From Oncomelania hupensis (taxonomy: Eukaryota > Mollusca > Gastropoda > Littorinimorpha > Pomatiopsidae): 64,000 bases of DNA. Numbering within the stretch: the first letter of the stretch is position 1; every line of letters begins with the position of its first letter. Below, in pieces: positions 54,481 to 64,000 of the stretch. The position numbers were made by a program, and so were the translations under genes. Below the pieces are notes generated by a model that searched no databases, had not been told where the DNA came from, and saw only the letters and a program-made list of their open reading frames with translations. Location: the NCBI GenBank assembly GCA_036898135.1, contig CM072525.1, positions 54,590,299 through 54,654,298 of the forward strand, written 5' to 3'.

Positions 54481-55320
54481 TGTATTTGAAATGGATTTCT
54501 TAAAATTGAGTTGCACTTAATGTTTTTTGTGGTATTTATGTTGTGCCATAAAACTAAATGACAATAGCTTAATTTAATTTGAAAGTATGAGACCCAATAT
54601 AAGTAAGACATTTTCTTTATTGACTTGCATATGTGGATGTGTATATAATTGTTACATGACATTGTTCAACTCTATTATAATATATGACATTTCATTATGA
54701 ATGCATTAGTACTTGTTAAAATATAATTTGAGGTTATTTATAATTTTTGGAATGTGTCCAAAGTACATAAGGTTCAATTCATAATATTGTGTTGAAAATC
54801 CTGAAGTTTATTTTCTTATTACTATTTGCAATAAAATGCATGAAGAATGTTATAACTATAATATTTTCAAGTGCTTTCCTATAACTTTTCAGTATTATGA
54901 ATTTGTAAGATGTTATTTTATTAATATAGTGTGATATCAATGCACCATATATGTAATCATATTGATATGGTACAGTAAGAGAGACAAAGACACACAGACA
55001 TACACAGTGAGAGACAAACACAGAGATACAGACAGAGAGAGGCATACACAAAGAGGGAGACACAGAAAGAGAAACAGAGGGAGAAATAGAGAGAGGAATA
55101 GAGTCATAGAGCAAAACAAAAAGAGAGAAAGATGTGGAATATTAATGCCACTTTAAAACAAATCTTGGCACCTCAGGAATTAATTTATTATTTACAGGCC
55201 AATTTATACAGAGCATATATGCCACAATTATATGTTACTTAGGTTTGTGGTAAAAAATCTCCATCGGTTTTTCAATATGCACATTCTTTAATGTCCAAAT
55301 ATAATTATAGAACAAAAATT
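54480..55320 (+). repeat. Segmental duplication, copy 1
   Basis: It matches 57220-58055 in the same orientation, roughly 80-85% identical by eye. Shared landmarks are TTGCAATAAAATGCATGAAGA (54826 and 57580), CACCATATATGTAA and a GA-rich tract with GAGGCATACACAAAGAGG. AATAAA at 54829 could be a polyadenylation signal of the recombinase-like gene. Confidence 0.8.
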
Positions 55321-55399
55321 GGTTTACCTGGCATTATTCATTTTGTGTGGATTTATTGACATAGTTGTATGTATACACATAGATTATACAAAATATGAT

Positions 55400-56035
55400 T
55401 GGATGGAGATTGCAATGCAGAGTGGGTAAACTTCATATTGTAAAACTGGTATTTGTGAACGTCGGTCCAAACGATGAATTGCAACCGACACTGCATTGGA
55501 ACGAACGGCACAGTGATCGTATTGACTATCACTTGGGTCCGTCTAACCAAACACGTCGAGGTAACTGACACTGCATTACAACGTCTTGTCTGTAACAAGG
55601 TTCGCTTTGACTATAATTTCTGTCCGGCCTCCCAAACGCATGGAAATAACTTGCGCTGCATAGAAACGTAGTGTCGGTCACATTTCTGTGCTTGAATAGA
55701 AGTTTCATACTAATGACAACTTACATATGTTCGAAATTATAAAAACGATCTATTAATATAGGTGGGTTGATCAGTTAGTGAGTTGCAATGTCTGAAAGCG
55801 ATTGCAATGCAGTGTGGGGGAACTTCATGTTGTTGAAGAACTGGTAGTAGGGACCGTGTGTCCGAGTGATAAAATGTAACTGACACTGCGTTGTAAAGCA
55901 GTGACAGTTACCACAAACCGTTGCAAGGAACGGCACAATGTTCGTATTGACTATCACTTGGGTCTGTCCAGTCAAGCATGCCATGTCCCTTACCTTTGTG
56001 TGTTGGAACTGATTGTGGTAGCTGACACTGCATTC
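55400..56035. repeat. Family C cluster
   Basis: Modules GCAATGCAGAGTGGGTAAACTTC, CAACCGACACTGCATTGG, CACGTCGAGGTAACTGACAC and ATTGACTATCACTTGGGTC occur in tandem and inverted order, very like 11.3-11.5 kb. Confidence 0.7.
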
Positions 56036-56037
56036 AA

Positions 56038-56108
<71 letters not shown>

Positions 56109-56140
56109 AATGATGATGATGATGATGATGATGATGATGG
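56038..56140. repeat. (GAT)n microsatellite
   Basis: About 33 GAT units with one AAT interruption. Confidence 0.95.
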
Positions 56141-56526
56141 TTGTGGTTTTGGGTTTTATTAATGTTATTTTTATGAGGATTATTATTACGATTATAAATA
56201 TCATATGATTATGATTGTTATGGTTATTTTGCTTATGAGTATTACCAGTCCTATTATATTTATTTTAAAGTAAAAACATCTTCTTTGCCTCGTGTAGTTA
56301 TAAGCGTATATGGATTTGAAATAAAAAGTGAGATGTACATAAATATATAGCAATTATCCACATTGGTCAAATTGCATAATCCGTAGGCAATGAATGCACT
56401 TCATTAATGTTTTACACTATATATGTATGTATTGCAATTGAATTAGTTCCAATTAACAGTGGTTAATGTATAATACTGTGTTGTACGTTCATTTATTTTA
56501 TTACTATGCTGGCTACATTCATTGAT

Positions 56527-57125
56527 TAGTTTCCCCTGTGGGGGTGCCGGAGGTTTAAGTATAAATAGTATGCCCACTTAATGGAAATTTAGTGCTTTAA
56601 ATTCACACTGTCGGTGTCTTTCTCCTTTGTTCTTTGTCATACCTACTCTGTTCTATCAATCTACTATACTATCTTCTTCTTCGCTAGACTAGTCAGCTAC
56701 ATTTTTTCTGGAAAACTCTTCTGGGACAAAACTCCTCATTTGTGTGTGAGGTCTGTTGAATCAGCTTGGGAATATTGGATGCTTTGTACGAAATGGTCAT
56801 TGGGGCTTGCTATGATATTATTTGGCACAGTAGGGATTTTATATGTATGTGTTTTGTTGTTATTGTATAATGATGTTTGTATTCTATTTGGTTTTTGTAA
56901 ACGTGGGTTTCATAAATTAGATTATAGCCTCAGCAACCTCTGCGTGGGATGTCTTTATTGTAAAGTGACTGACTGATAGATTGCCTTCAGTGTTGCTACT
57001 AGGGTTGTTTAAGCACATGTTTTATGTTCATCAGGGGTGAGTCCCCTTTCACTTCTGTGGTCCTGATTTGGCTGGGAAGAGTCAGCTGGACGTAATGCAA
57101 TAACCATGTAATGTCATGTAATGTG
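56527..57125 (+). mobile_element. S3: retroposon family S
   Basis: It matches S2 from GTGCCGG..TTAAGTATAAATAGT to the tail TGGTCCTGATTTGGCTGG...CTGGACGTAATGCAATAA, with (TAATG)-type end repeats. It is more diverged than S1 and S2. It lies between the two copies of the segmental duplication. Confidence 0.75.
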
Positions 57126-57219
57126 AGCAATTATTGGTTAATATTTCTTTGCTTGTAATAGGGATATAAGATGCCTCAGAAAATTATGAAAGAGAGAGAT
57201 ACATACAAAGGTATTTAGT

Positions 57220-58055
57220 TTAATTGTAATTAAAATGATGGATTTTGTCAAAATTGGGTCGCACTTAATAAATGCATTTGTTCCCTATTTAGGTAGTAAC
57301 ATAAAAATAAATGGAAGTAACATTCCTTAATTTAATTTGACAGTATGAGACGCAAAACAATTAGGACATTTTCTTGATTGCCTTACATATGTGCATGTGT
57401 ATAAGTATGTTACATGGCATTGTTCATCTCTATTATAATATACGACGTTTCATTACGACTGCATTATTAGTTCTTAAAATATAATTGTATTGCATTTATA
57501 AGGATTAGAATGTGTCCAACTTATGTGAGGTTAAACTCGTATTTTGTGGAAAAGCATGAAGTTTATTTTATTATTACTAGTTGCAATAAAATGCATGAAG
57601 AATGGTATAATCATATTTTCAAGTTGTTTCCAAAACCTTTACAGTAGAATTAATTTGTAAGATGACAATTCATTTCTCAATATAGTATGATATGAATACA
57701 CCATATATGTAACCATATTGGTATGGTACAGAAAGACAGAGGCAAAGACACACAGACATGCACAGAGTGAGAGACAGAAATCAGAGAGAGGCATACACAA
57801 AGAGGGAGACACAGAAACAGAGAGACAGAGGGAGAGATAGAGAGAGAATGAAAGTCATAGAGAAAAACCAAAGAGAAACGTGTGGAATATTAATGCAACT
57901 TTTAACTAAAGTTTGCACCTCAGAAATTAATATATTATTTACATGCCACGTTATACAGAGCATATATCCAACAATTGTATGTTACTTATGTTTGTGGTAC
58001 AAATGTCCATGGGTTTTTCAATATGCATATTGTTTCATGTCCATTTTCGTCAAGA
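57220..58055 (+). repeat. Segmental duplication, copy 2
   Basis: Partner of 54480-55320. The intervening DNA holds family C, (GAT)n and S3, so the offset is about 2.74 kb. Confidence 0.8.
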
Positions 58056-58389
58056 ATTTGGGTGAAGAAATTATTCTAGGCACCAAAATTTATTTACCTG
58101 CAATTGTGAATTTGTAATTAATTTATGGACATTGTTGTATTTAGTAATTGATTAACACCATTAATTAATGGGTAATTATAATTTGCCACGTTTATGTTGG
58201 AGAATAAATTATGTTAAAAGGATGATGTGCCATGCCATCTTAGTTAGTATCTATGTGTGTACAAGAAAGAACGAGAACAATGTTCTTTTTTATCCAAGTA
58301 TTTGTAACAAATAGTTACACACACCACAATTTCTTTAGCTGACTCGCTATTCCTCCCTGGCTATTGAAATCATTTGACATATATATCTA

Positions 58390-58390
<1 letters not shown>
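58056..58390. other. Non-coding, nothing recognised
   Basis: AT-rich sequence without repeats or a credible ORF. Confidence 0.4.

Positions 58391-58391
<1 letters not shown>

Positions 58392-58474
<83 letters not shown>
58392..58474. repeat. (CT)n(AT)n compound microsatellite
   Basis: About 17 CT units followed by about 22 AT units. Confidence 0.95.
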
Positions 58475-58512
58475 ACTCTTATACGCACCGGAATGTGTCA
58501 ACATTTTTAATT

Positions 58513-58612
58513 GTGACGGAAAGAATGCTATTTAAGGGGAAGGGTTCGGGTAAGGGTTAGTTGCAGTTCTATCACTAGCCCTTGCCCTAACCCTTTTGCT
58601 TCTTTCCGTCAC
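58513..58612. repeat. 100-bp foldback with telomere-like arms
   Basis: The ends GTGACGGAAAGAA and TTCTTTCCGTCAC are perfect inverted repeats. Inner arms AGGGTTCGGGTAAGGGTTAG and CTAGCCCTTGCCCTAACCC also pair largely. It may be a miniature inverted-repeat element. Confidence 0.75.
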
Positions 58613-58918
58613 AAAAAAACCCATCTGCCTTCTTGGATTCTTAAATTGTATGAAACCAAGTGAGGACGCTATCCGGCGTCAATAAACGGTTCGAAAATAT
58701 TCCCAAACGGTTGGTAAAAGTCACCTGACCTAGATACAACTAAGCGTGACCTACTTCGTCGCCTAGAGGGGACGAAAGTTACTTTTTTCTCAAGTTTCTT
58801 CAAGTACTTCGGGGCCTCCCGTTATGTGGCAACTTGCGATGTTGACACTTTCCGGGAGGCCGTTTCACAACTGCCGTTGTACTAACGGTTGTGCAGGTTG
58901 ACACATTCCGGTAAATAT

Positions 58919-58922
<4 letters not shown>
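58613..58922. other. Non-coding, nothing recognised
   Basis: GC-richer than its flanks. It includes ACACTTTCCGGGAGGC near 58845 and a repeated TTGACACATTCCGG-like word (58486 in part, 58899). Confidence 0.35.
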
Positions 58923-58975
<53 letters not shown>

Positions 58976-59032
58976 TATAGATATATATAGATATATATAT
59001 AGATATATATAGATATAGACACACACACACAA
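58923..59032. repeat. (AT)n / GATATA microsatellite
   Basis: Long AT run followed by AGATATAT units and a short CA run. Confidence 0.95.
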
Positions 59033-59640
59033 TTACAGTTAGGGACTAAAATGAACCCAACTGCAATGACCCACATTATTGCTGAAAATACATACATTAA
59101 TACATGGCCACTGTTTACATTTATCTTTGCTATACCCACATTCCAATTAAATAAATAATTATCTTATTGACTTAAGCCACACTGCATTTAAAACCCAAGA
59201 AGGATACGTGCACCAATTGTAATGAATAACCCTGGGTTAAATTGAAATGCCACGTTTACTCTTGCAAATACGCTTAACGTTGGCCAAATCACAAATTATA
59301 ACGCATACAGTTTGGGGAACACGTTCATTGAACCCACAATGCACTAAAACTCCATTCATGGTTAGTCGTGTCTGTTACAATAATGTGCTTAAGTAAAGCT
59401 GTCTTTTTATCCAGTCTTACTTCCACTCTTTAAACTGACCTTACCAATGATGAGAAAGAAATTAAATATTTAAACCCCACCCAGGGTTAGTCGCGTAAGT
59501 AACCTCCATAGAGTTGCTATATATACATATATATATATATACATATACATAGACAAAAAGCGCCTTCAGCAACTCTGTAGAACATTACACCAGGTGGCTG
59601 TTAGTAAGGCAATTGGAAAAATTCAGTTAAAAGCAAAATG
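59033..59640. other. Non-coding interval
   Basis: No gene is seen. It holds a TA-rich run at 59517-59552. Confidence 0.4.
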
Positions 59641-59649
59641 TTATAAAAA

Positions 59650-60180
59650 TTACGTATATGTCTAAGGTTGAAGCCAATTTGACAAGGTTGATGCCCATTT
59701 CAAAAGACAGGACCAACAATCTATATTGCAAGGTAAAGCTACTGCGCTCGCTTGTCATCTCCATCTTCCTATATGCTTGGAAAGCATTTACCCTCACAGC
59801 AGATCTACAACGAACAATAGAAAGTATGGAGATGAGGTGCTAAAAAAGACCTCTGGCCATTTCCTATACCCAACACATCACAAACAATGAAATCCGAAAG
59901 ATCATCACACAAGCCATTGGACAACACGATGACATGCTCACAGTGGTAAGGAAAATAAAATTCCGATGATATGGCCATGTCACCGGAGCATCAGGCCTTG
60001 CAAAGACCCTCCTGCAAGGAACGGTGCAAGGAGGCAGAAGAAGAGGGAGACAGAAGAAGATGTGGAGGGCAACAACCGAGAGTGGACTGGCTTGACACTG
60101 AGAGGAGGGTTGCTGAGGACAGAGAAGGATGGAGTGCGCTGTTTAAACGATCATCTGAAATGCCACGACGACATTCCATA
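59650..60180 (+). pseudogene. B5: RTE-like LINE C-terminal fragment
   Basis: It corresponds to B3 43075-43590: ISIFLYAWKAFTLTADLQRTIESMEMRC is visible in pieces (59658-59843), then the CACATCACAAACAATGAAATCCG region and AGTGGACTGGCTTGACACTGAG. Many indels and stops are present. The (GGATA)n tail is absent. Confidence 0.8.
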
Positions 60181-60530
60181 GACACATTTATATCCATCTC
60201 TGTTATATACGTTTAAATGTTTTCTAAAAGACCAATGAGACGTGTAGCCTTCCACGGTCAGCATCGGTGTACACAAAATAAAATAATGGTCCAAACTCAG
60301 CTTTCTACATTTTTCTAATGCATGGCTTCCTTTACAATATTAGAGTTAGAGAGAATTAAACGACATGGTATAGGGTGAGGGAACTCTGGCAAATGTGACC
60401 AGCAAGACGTTCAACTTAACCAGCACTACATAAGGTACATCATGCATTTAGGCGGCAAGACATTGAGCTCCAAAGCATGACCAGGGTACGTCTTGCCGAT
60501 GCATGTATTTCTTAACCGACACGAGCGTGA
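60181..60530. other. Non-coding, nothing recognised
   Basis: No ORF or repeat of note. Confidence 0.35.
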
Positions 60531-60539
60531 CCATGCCCC

Positions 60540-60610
60540 ACACCCTAACCCAAACCCAAACCCTAACCCTTAACCTAACCCGAAGCCTAATACAGCCCTA
60601 ACCCTAACGG
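60540..60610. repeat. Interstitial telomere-like (CCCTAA) tract
   Basis: Imperfect CCCTAA/CCCAAA/CCCTTAA units over about 70 bp. Confidence 0.8.
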
Positions 60611-60850
60611 AACACTGCTTTGACGTCAAATTAACGGGATCCGTCAAAAGAAATTAAGTAGAGGTTCAAGTGTATATCAGAATAACAACGTTTCTACCTA
60701 GCCACTGGCAATATTCGGAGATAAAAGATTCATAAGACAACATCCGCAATAGAATGAAACAACAATCAATTATAGACAGTGAAGAACACTCAAGACTAAA
60801 ACATAGGTCACACGTTACATACTGTTCTATCCCCGACCAACCCACCCACC

Positions 60851-60882
<32 letters not shown>

Positions 60883-61190
60883 AACACACACCCACAAGCA
60901 CACACACACACACATCTTTCTTTAACAGTTTCTATGTCTTATTCTAAAATCGTGGTTCCTAGGTACAAGCAAGGCCAAGATCTGTGTTATAGAGGCATCA
61001 ACTTTAGCATTAGCAGGTCAATAATTCCAAGTAGCAGGAAGGTGGGAAAGGCTGTATGCTAAAAGTAAACCAACGATGCCAGTTCAAAGGAAGGTGGAAG
61101 AGTACTCCCAGCTCCCGCGATCCCACACTCATCACCTGAGAGCACTGTGCAGACTGGCTATTAATGGCTTCTACATTTCGAGTTCAGACC
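60611..61190. other. Non-coding interval with (CA)n
   Basis: CA tracts lie at 60857-60888 and 60900-60914. No gene is recognised. Confidence 0.5.
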
Positions 61191-61194
61191 AAAG

Positions 61195-61336
61195 GGATGA
61201 AAATAAGTGCAGAGAAGACCAAAATGATGACCAACAACACCAAAGGCAACAACACGGACATCAAAGTCCAAGACCAATCCCTCAACACAGTGCATATATC
61301 AAATATTTAGGAGCCATTGTATCAGACAATCAGATC
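61195..61336 (+). pseudogene. B6: RTE-like LINE fragment (end of reverse transcriptase)
   Basis: It corresponds to B3 42897-43033, with GTGCAGAGAAGACCAAAATG, CAATCCCTCAACACAGTGCAT and AAATATTTAGGAGCCATTGT. It ends at TCAGACAATC. In an intact element this precedes the B5 region, but here it lies downstream of it. Confidence 0.8.
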
Positions 61337-61339
61337 TGA

Positions 61340-62036
61340 TTTTTTTTTCTATGGGATGGCAATCAAGTCCTGTAGTGAGTGACCCGAAGCTGGAAGTGTT
61401 TAGTTTTAAAGTCGGGGTCTTGGCCTGGATTCCTGATGCTACTATGGACGTGCATACAAAACCATACTTGTTCACTAATATTTTCTTTTATTCAAAATAT
61501 AAAATATAGACATGTTTAAACAAATATGCTTGCAAATGAGCAAGATGGCCACCTAGGGATTGCCTGCAGCTCCTTACGCTACCGGTGTTAAACCTCGGAC
61601 AAGACGACACCACACAAAGACGACACAGATCCGGGTGGTCACAGTAATGCATACAACTCTGTTCTTTTCTTTAGGACATCAGACCCAGGACCACTAGAAC
61701 TACGTCGCAGGACCGTCACAGCAGGACCACACACTGCTTGAGATAGGCAGCAACCCCCCTTGGAAAAAACTGCTGGCACTACAGTACTTTTCTTTTCAAT
61801 GTTCTCTCTGTGACTAACAAATGTAGCTAGGTACAGCAGTTTTAATTTGGTGCGCACATCGCTCACTGCATAAACTTGCACGGCATGTGATAATACACGC
61901 CTGCCCTCATACACATATAGCGGCAGTCTTGACCAGTTTAGGGTGGCAAAGCAAAACTAACTAAACAATGCAACTGTTCATATTACATTATTTGCAAACT
62001 TATTTATTTTCTCTTCCTCACCTTCCAATCTCTATA
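61340..62036. other. Non-coding, nothing recognised
   Basis: The 91-codon minus ORF at 61639-61914 has no recognisable feature. Confidence 0.35.
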
Positions 62037-62037
62037 A

Positions 62038-62304
62038 CAGGCTTAGAACCCCTATCATCACAGGCTTAGAACCCCTATCATCACAGGCTTAGAACCCCTA
62101 TCATCACAGGCTTAGAACCCCTATCATCACAAGCTTAGAACCCCTATCATCACAGGCTTAGAACCCCTATCATCACAGGCTTAGAACCCCTATCATCACA
62201 GGCTTAGAACCCCTATCATCACAGGCTTAGAACCCCTATCATCACAGGCTTAGAACCCCTATCATCACAGGCTTAGAACCCCTATCATCACAGGCTTAGA
62301 AACC
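62038..62304. repeat. 23-bp minisatellite
   Basis: Eleven full units of CAGGCTTAGAACCCC + TATCATCA plus a partial unit. The units are identical except for one substitution (CAAGCTT at 62130). Confidence 0.95.
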
Positions 62305-62427
62305 CGAATTGTGACAGAGGGTGTGGCAACTTAGTTTATTGTTACGAGTTTGAATAGTTGTGAGGTGGGGGAAAACGCACATTCACCCTTACACAAACGC
62401 AAATTCTTAAAAATACCCTTTTGGTTA

Positions 62428-62495
62428 CTTCGTCACCCCTGTTAGTCGCCTCTTACGACATCTCGGGAAACGTTGGGTCTGTTCTATTCAGTTTG
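62428..62495 (-). mobile_element. Isolated copy of the B 5'-terminal block
   Basis: CCCCTGTTAGTCGCCTCTTACGAC, CGGGAAACGTTGGGTCTG and TTCTATTCAG match B4 50405-50462 in the same orientation with few changes. No other part of B is present nearby. Confidence 0.7.
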
Positions 62496-62499
62496 TTAC

Positions 62500-62830
62500 A
62501 CTCCATGTTGTTTTCTATCAGTAGTTGATTCAGCCCCGATGCTTGAAATGCTGATAGGTGTAACTCAGATTCGTTTATCCACGCAACCCGTTCAATCATC
62601 AACAAGGCTGGAGTCGTCGTATGAAGTTTTCCACTTTTATTCAGCACACATCAACAACTGCATACAATCGCTCAAGTGCTTTTTCCACTCTACAATTCTC
62701 AACTATAAACTTTCCACTTTTTAACAACTTTCTCAACTCTAATACAACAACTCTCTCTACTTTCAACTCTCTCGAAACAGTGCGGCACTATATATAAAGT
62801 CTCTACTCCAGAACAAGCGAGAATACCCCT
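62500..62830 (-). promoter_or_regulatory. Possible minus-strand LTR-like promoter/polyadenylation unit
   Basis: On the minus strand a TATA box (TTTATATATAGTG, about 62787-62799) is followed about 150 bases later by GAATAAAAG (about 62633-62641). That spacing is typical of a short retroelement R region. No terminal repeats, TSD or coding region could be established. It may equally be chance. Confidence 0.25.
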
Positions 62831-63108
62831 GCATAAAACACCACAACCAATCAGAACAAGCTTTGTTATCACTGTCTCACGTCATACAACCTTATTTGGG
62901 ATGGAAGCGTCTCGTAGTTATCACTAGAATTATCCATACGCTTCGATCGATAGTAAACAACCCACTCTCGAAAATTCTCAAATAATATCGACCAAATAAA
63001 ATTACTAACGTTATACAAAGCTTCTTCTAATAACAACGCAAAATCAAATCAAAGATAAATACACTCTATTACTGCATGCGTTGCAAAATAAAAGGAACAG
63101 ATCTATCG
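62831..63108. other. Non-coding, nothing recognised
   Basis: AT-rich sequence without a credible ORF. Confidence 0.35.
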
Positions 63109-63172
63109 CGCGTCACACACGCAAGCCTACCATTGCACGCGTCACACACGCAAGCCTACCATTGCACGCGTC
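63109..63172. repeat. 29-bp tandem duplication
   Basis: CGCGTCACACACGCAAGCC + TACCATTGCA occurs twice plus a partial third. Confidence 0.9.
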
Positions 63173-63295
63173 TCCAAGGTAACACAGTTCCCGCACACAT
63201 TCATTACCAACTAATTTTTGCTTATGTTATTGTAATTGGTCTTTTTCATTGTGCCATATTCTGTTTAAATGCATCAATTTTGACTTTTTTACTGC

Positions 63296-63585
63296 CAGTG
63301 GAAATGAAAAACATTAAGATACTAAGTGATGTAACTGTTTACAGCCAATGGAAATGAAAAACATTAAAATACTAAGTGATGTAACTGTTTACAACAGTTA
63401 AATCACTTAGTATTTTAATGTGTTTTTTTTCATTTCCCCAGTGAAAAATAAAAAACCCATTAAGATACTAAGTGACGTAACTATTTACTGCCAATGGAAA
63501 TGAAAAACATGAAGATACTAAGTGATGTAACCTTATACTTGCAGTGGAAATGAAAAGCATTAAAATACTAAGTGATTTAACTTTT
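63296..63585. repeat. Tandem ~56-bp units with one inverted unit
   Basis: The unit core GGAAATGAAAAACATTAAGA + TACTAAGTGATGTAACTG is repeated at about 63300, 63350, 63450, 63500 and 63545. The unit at 63390-63440 is inverted (AAATCACTTAGTATTTTAATG), giving a strong potential hairpin with its left neighbour. Confidence 0.85.
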
Positions 63586-63693
63586 CGGTTTACTTAAAAC
63601 TTGCAACTTTTTTGTTTAATAATCTGTTGGAAGATGTATGTAGTATTTTTAAAGGTTATTTTATGAAGAGTCGATGCGTATAATCATAGAGGT

Positions 63694-63699
<6 letters not shown>

Positions 63700-63757
<58 letters not shown>

Positions 63758-63768
63758 GAGAGAGAAAT
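63700..63768. repeat. (GA)n microsatellite
   Basis: About 30 GA units with few interruptions. Confidence 0.95.
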
Positions 63769-64000
63769 TTTTAATTATATATTTTTTATCAATTCTTCTA
63801 GTTAATGATTTGATTATTTTTTATAGTTAATTATTGAAATGTTTTTATTAAAATACTTATTTTCTTATTTTGAAATCACTAAATCCCTTTGGAGATTAAT
63901 AGCCATGACATGAGTAACTCACACATATATCGGCTGTAGAAAGACGTAGTTGTACATAAGTACTAACAGTCTAATAGTATCACATAACGTAATCAGGACA

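Noticed and set aside
58882..59139. Minus-strand 85-codon ORF rich in Tyr/Ile
   Set aside because: It is a translation of an (AT)n microsatellite.
60666..60911. Minus-strand Cys/Val-rich ORF
   Set aside because: Half of it is the translation of a (CA)n tract.
62038..62304. Possible CRISPR-like array
   Set aside because: The units are directly abutting 23-bp repeats without spacers in a eukaryotic genome; it is a minisatellite.

Overview
The window is eukaryotic nuclear DNA from an animal, most likely a marine or other aquatic invertebrate. It has GT-AG introns, dense and diverse APE-type LINEs, a Ty3/Gypsy group with an unusual pol order, many microsatellites and no bacterial-type gene organisation. 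I cannot name the phylum. Almost every long ORF belongs to a transposable element. The exceptions are a multi-exon tyrosine-recombinase-like gene (51.3-54.3 kb) and two fossils of circular single-stranded DNA virus replication (Rep) genes (9.8-10.4 kb and 31.2-31.7 kb).

Layout. 0-3.1 kb: an internally deleted I-like LINE (A) with a non-autonomous retroposon (S1) inserted in its ORF1. 3.1-9.8 kb: an inverted-repeat pair, microsatellites, the C-terminal end of another LINE, a tRNA-like SINE cut by a LINE fragment (B1), and a 5'-truncated RTE-like LINE (B2) with a clear target-site duplication (TSD). 9.8-10.4 kb: decayed Rep gene. 10.5-11.5 and 21.3-21.7 kb: one palindromic repeat cluster (family C) split by I-like LINE D1 (11.5-21.3 kb), which is itself split by a second I-like LINE, D2 (14.8-19.8 kb). 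22.5-29.7 kb: a complete, very young but reverse-transcriptase-deleted Gypsy element. 30.0-31.1 kb: 3' UTR of another I-like LINE. 31.1-31.7 kb: Rep-derived ORF, truncated by the LTR of a second, inverted Gypsy copy (31.7-36.4 kb). 36.4-40.9 kb: I-like LINE E3. 41.1-43.6 kb: RTE-like B3. 44.3-46.5 kb: S2 retroposon and family C. 46.6-51.2 kb: a terminal-inverted-repeat DNA element hosting a nearly full-length RTE-like LINE, B4. 51.3-54.3 kb: recombinase-like gene. 54.4-64 kb: duplicated 3' flank, S3, more family C, B fragments, minisatellites and telomere-like tracts.

The most notable observations are these. (1) A 459-bp GT...AG segment sits inside the LTRs of one Gypsy copy and is missing at exactly the splice-like points in the other. 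(2) Both Gypsy copies have integrase upstream of reverse transcriptase, the Gmr1-like order. (3) Eight consecutive hairpins in the 3' UTR of D2 have stems that differ in sequence but keep pairing. (4) The second Rep-derived ORF is open while lacking the catalytic residues. (5) A retroposon tail inserted exactly at an intron/exon boundary has duplicated the splice acceptor. (6) The S retroposons share a 3' hairpin tail with a LINE fragment that may be their mobilising partner.

LINE clade names (I-like, RTE-like) come from domain content and motif style, not from a phylogeny.
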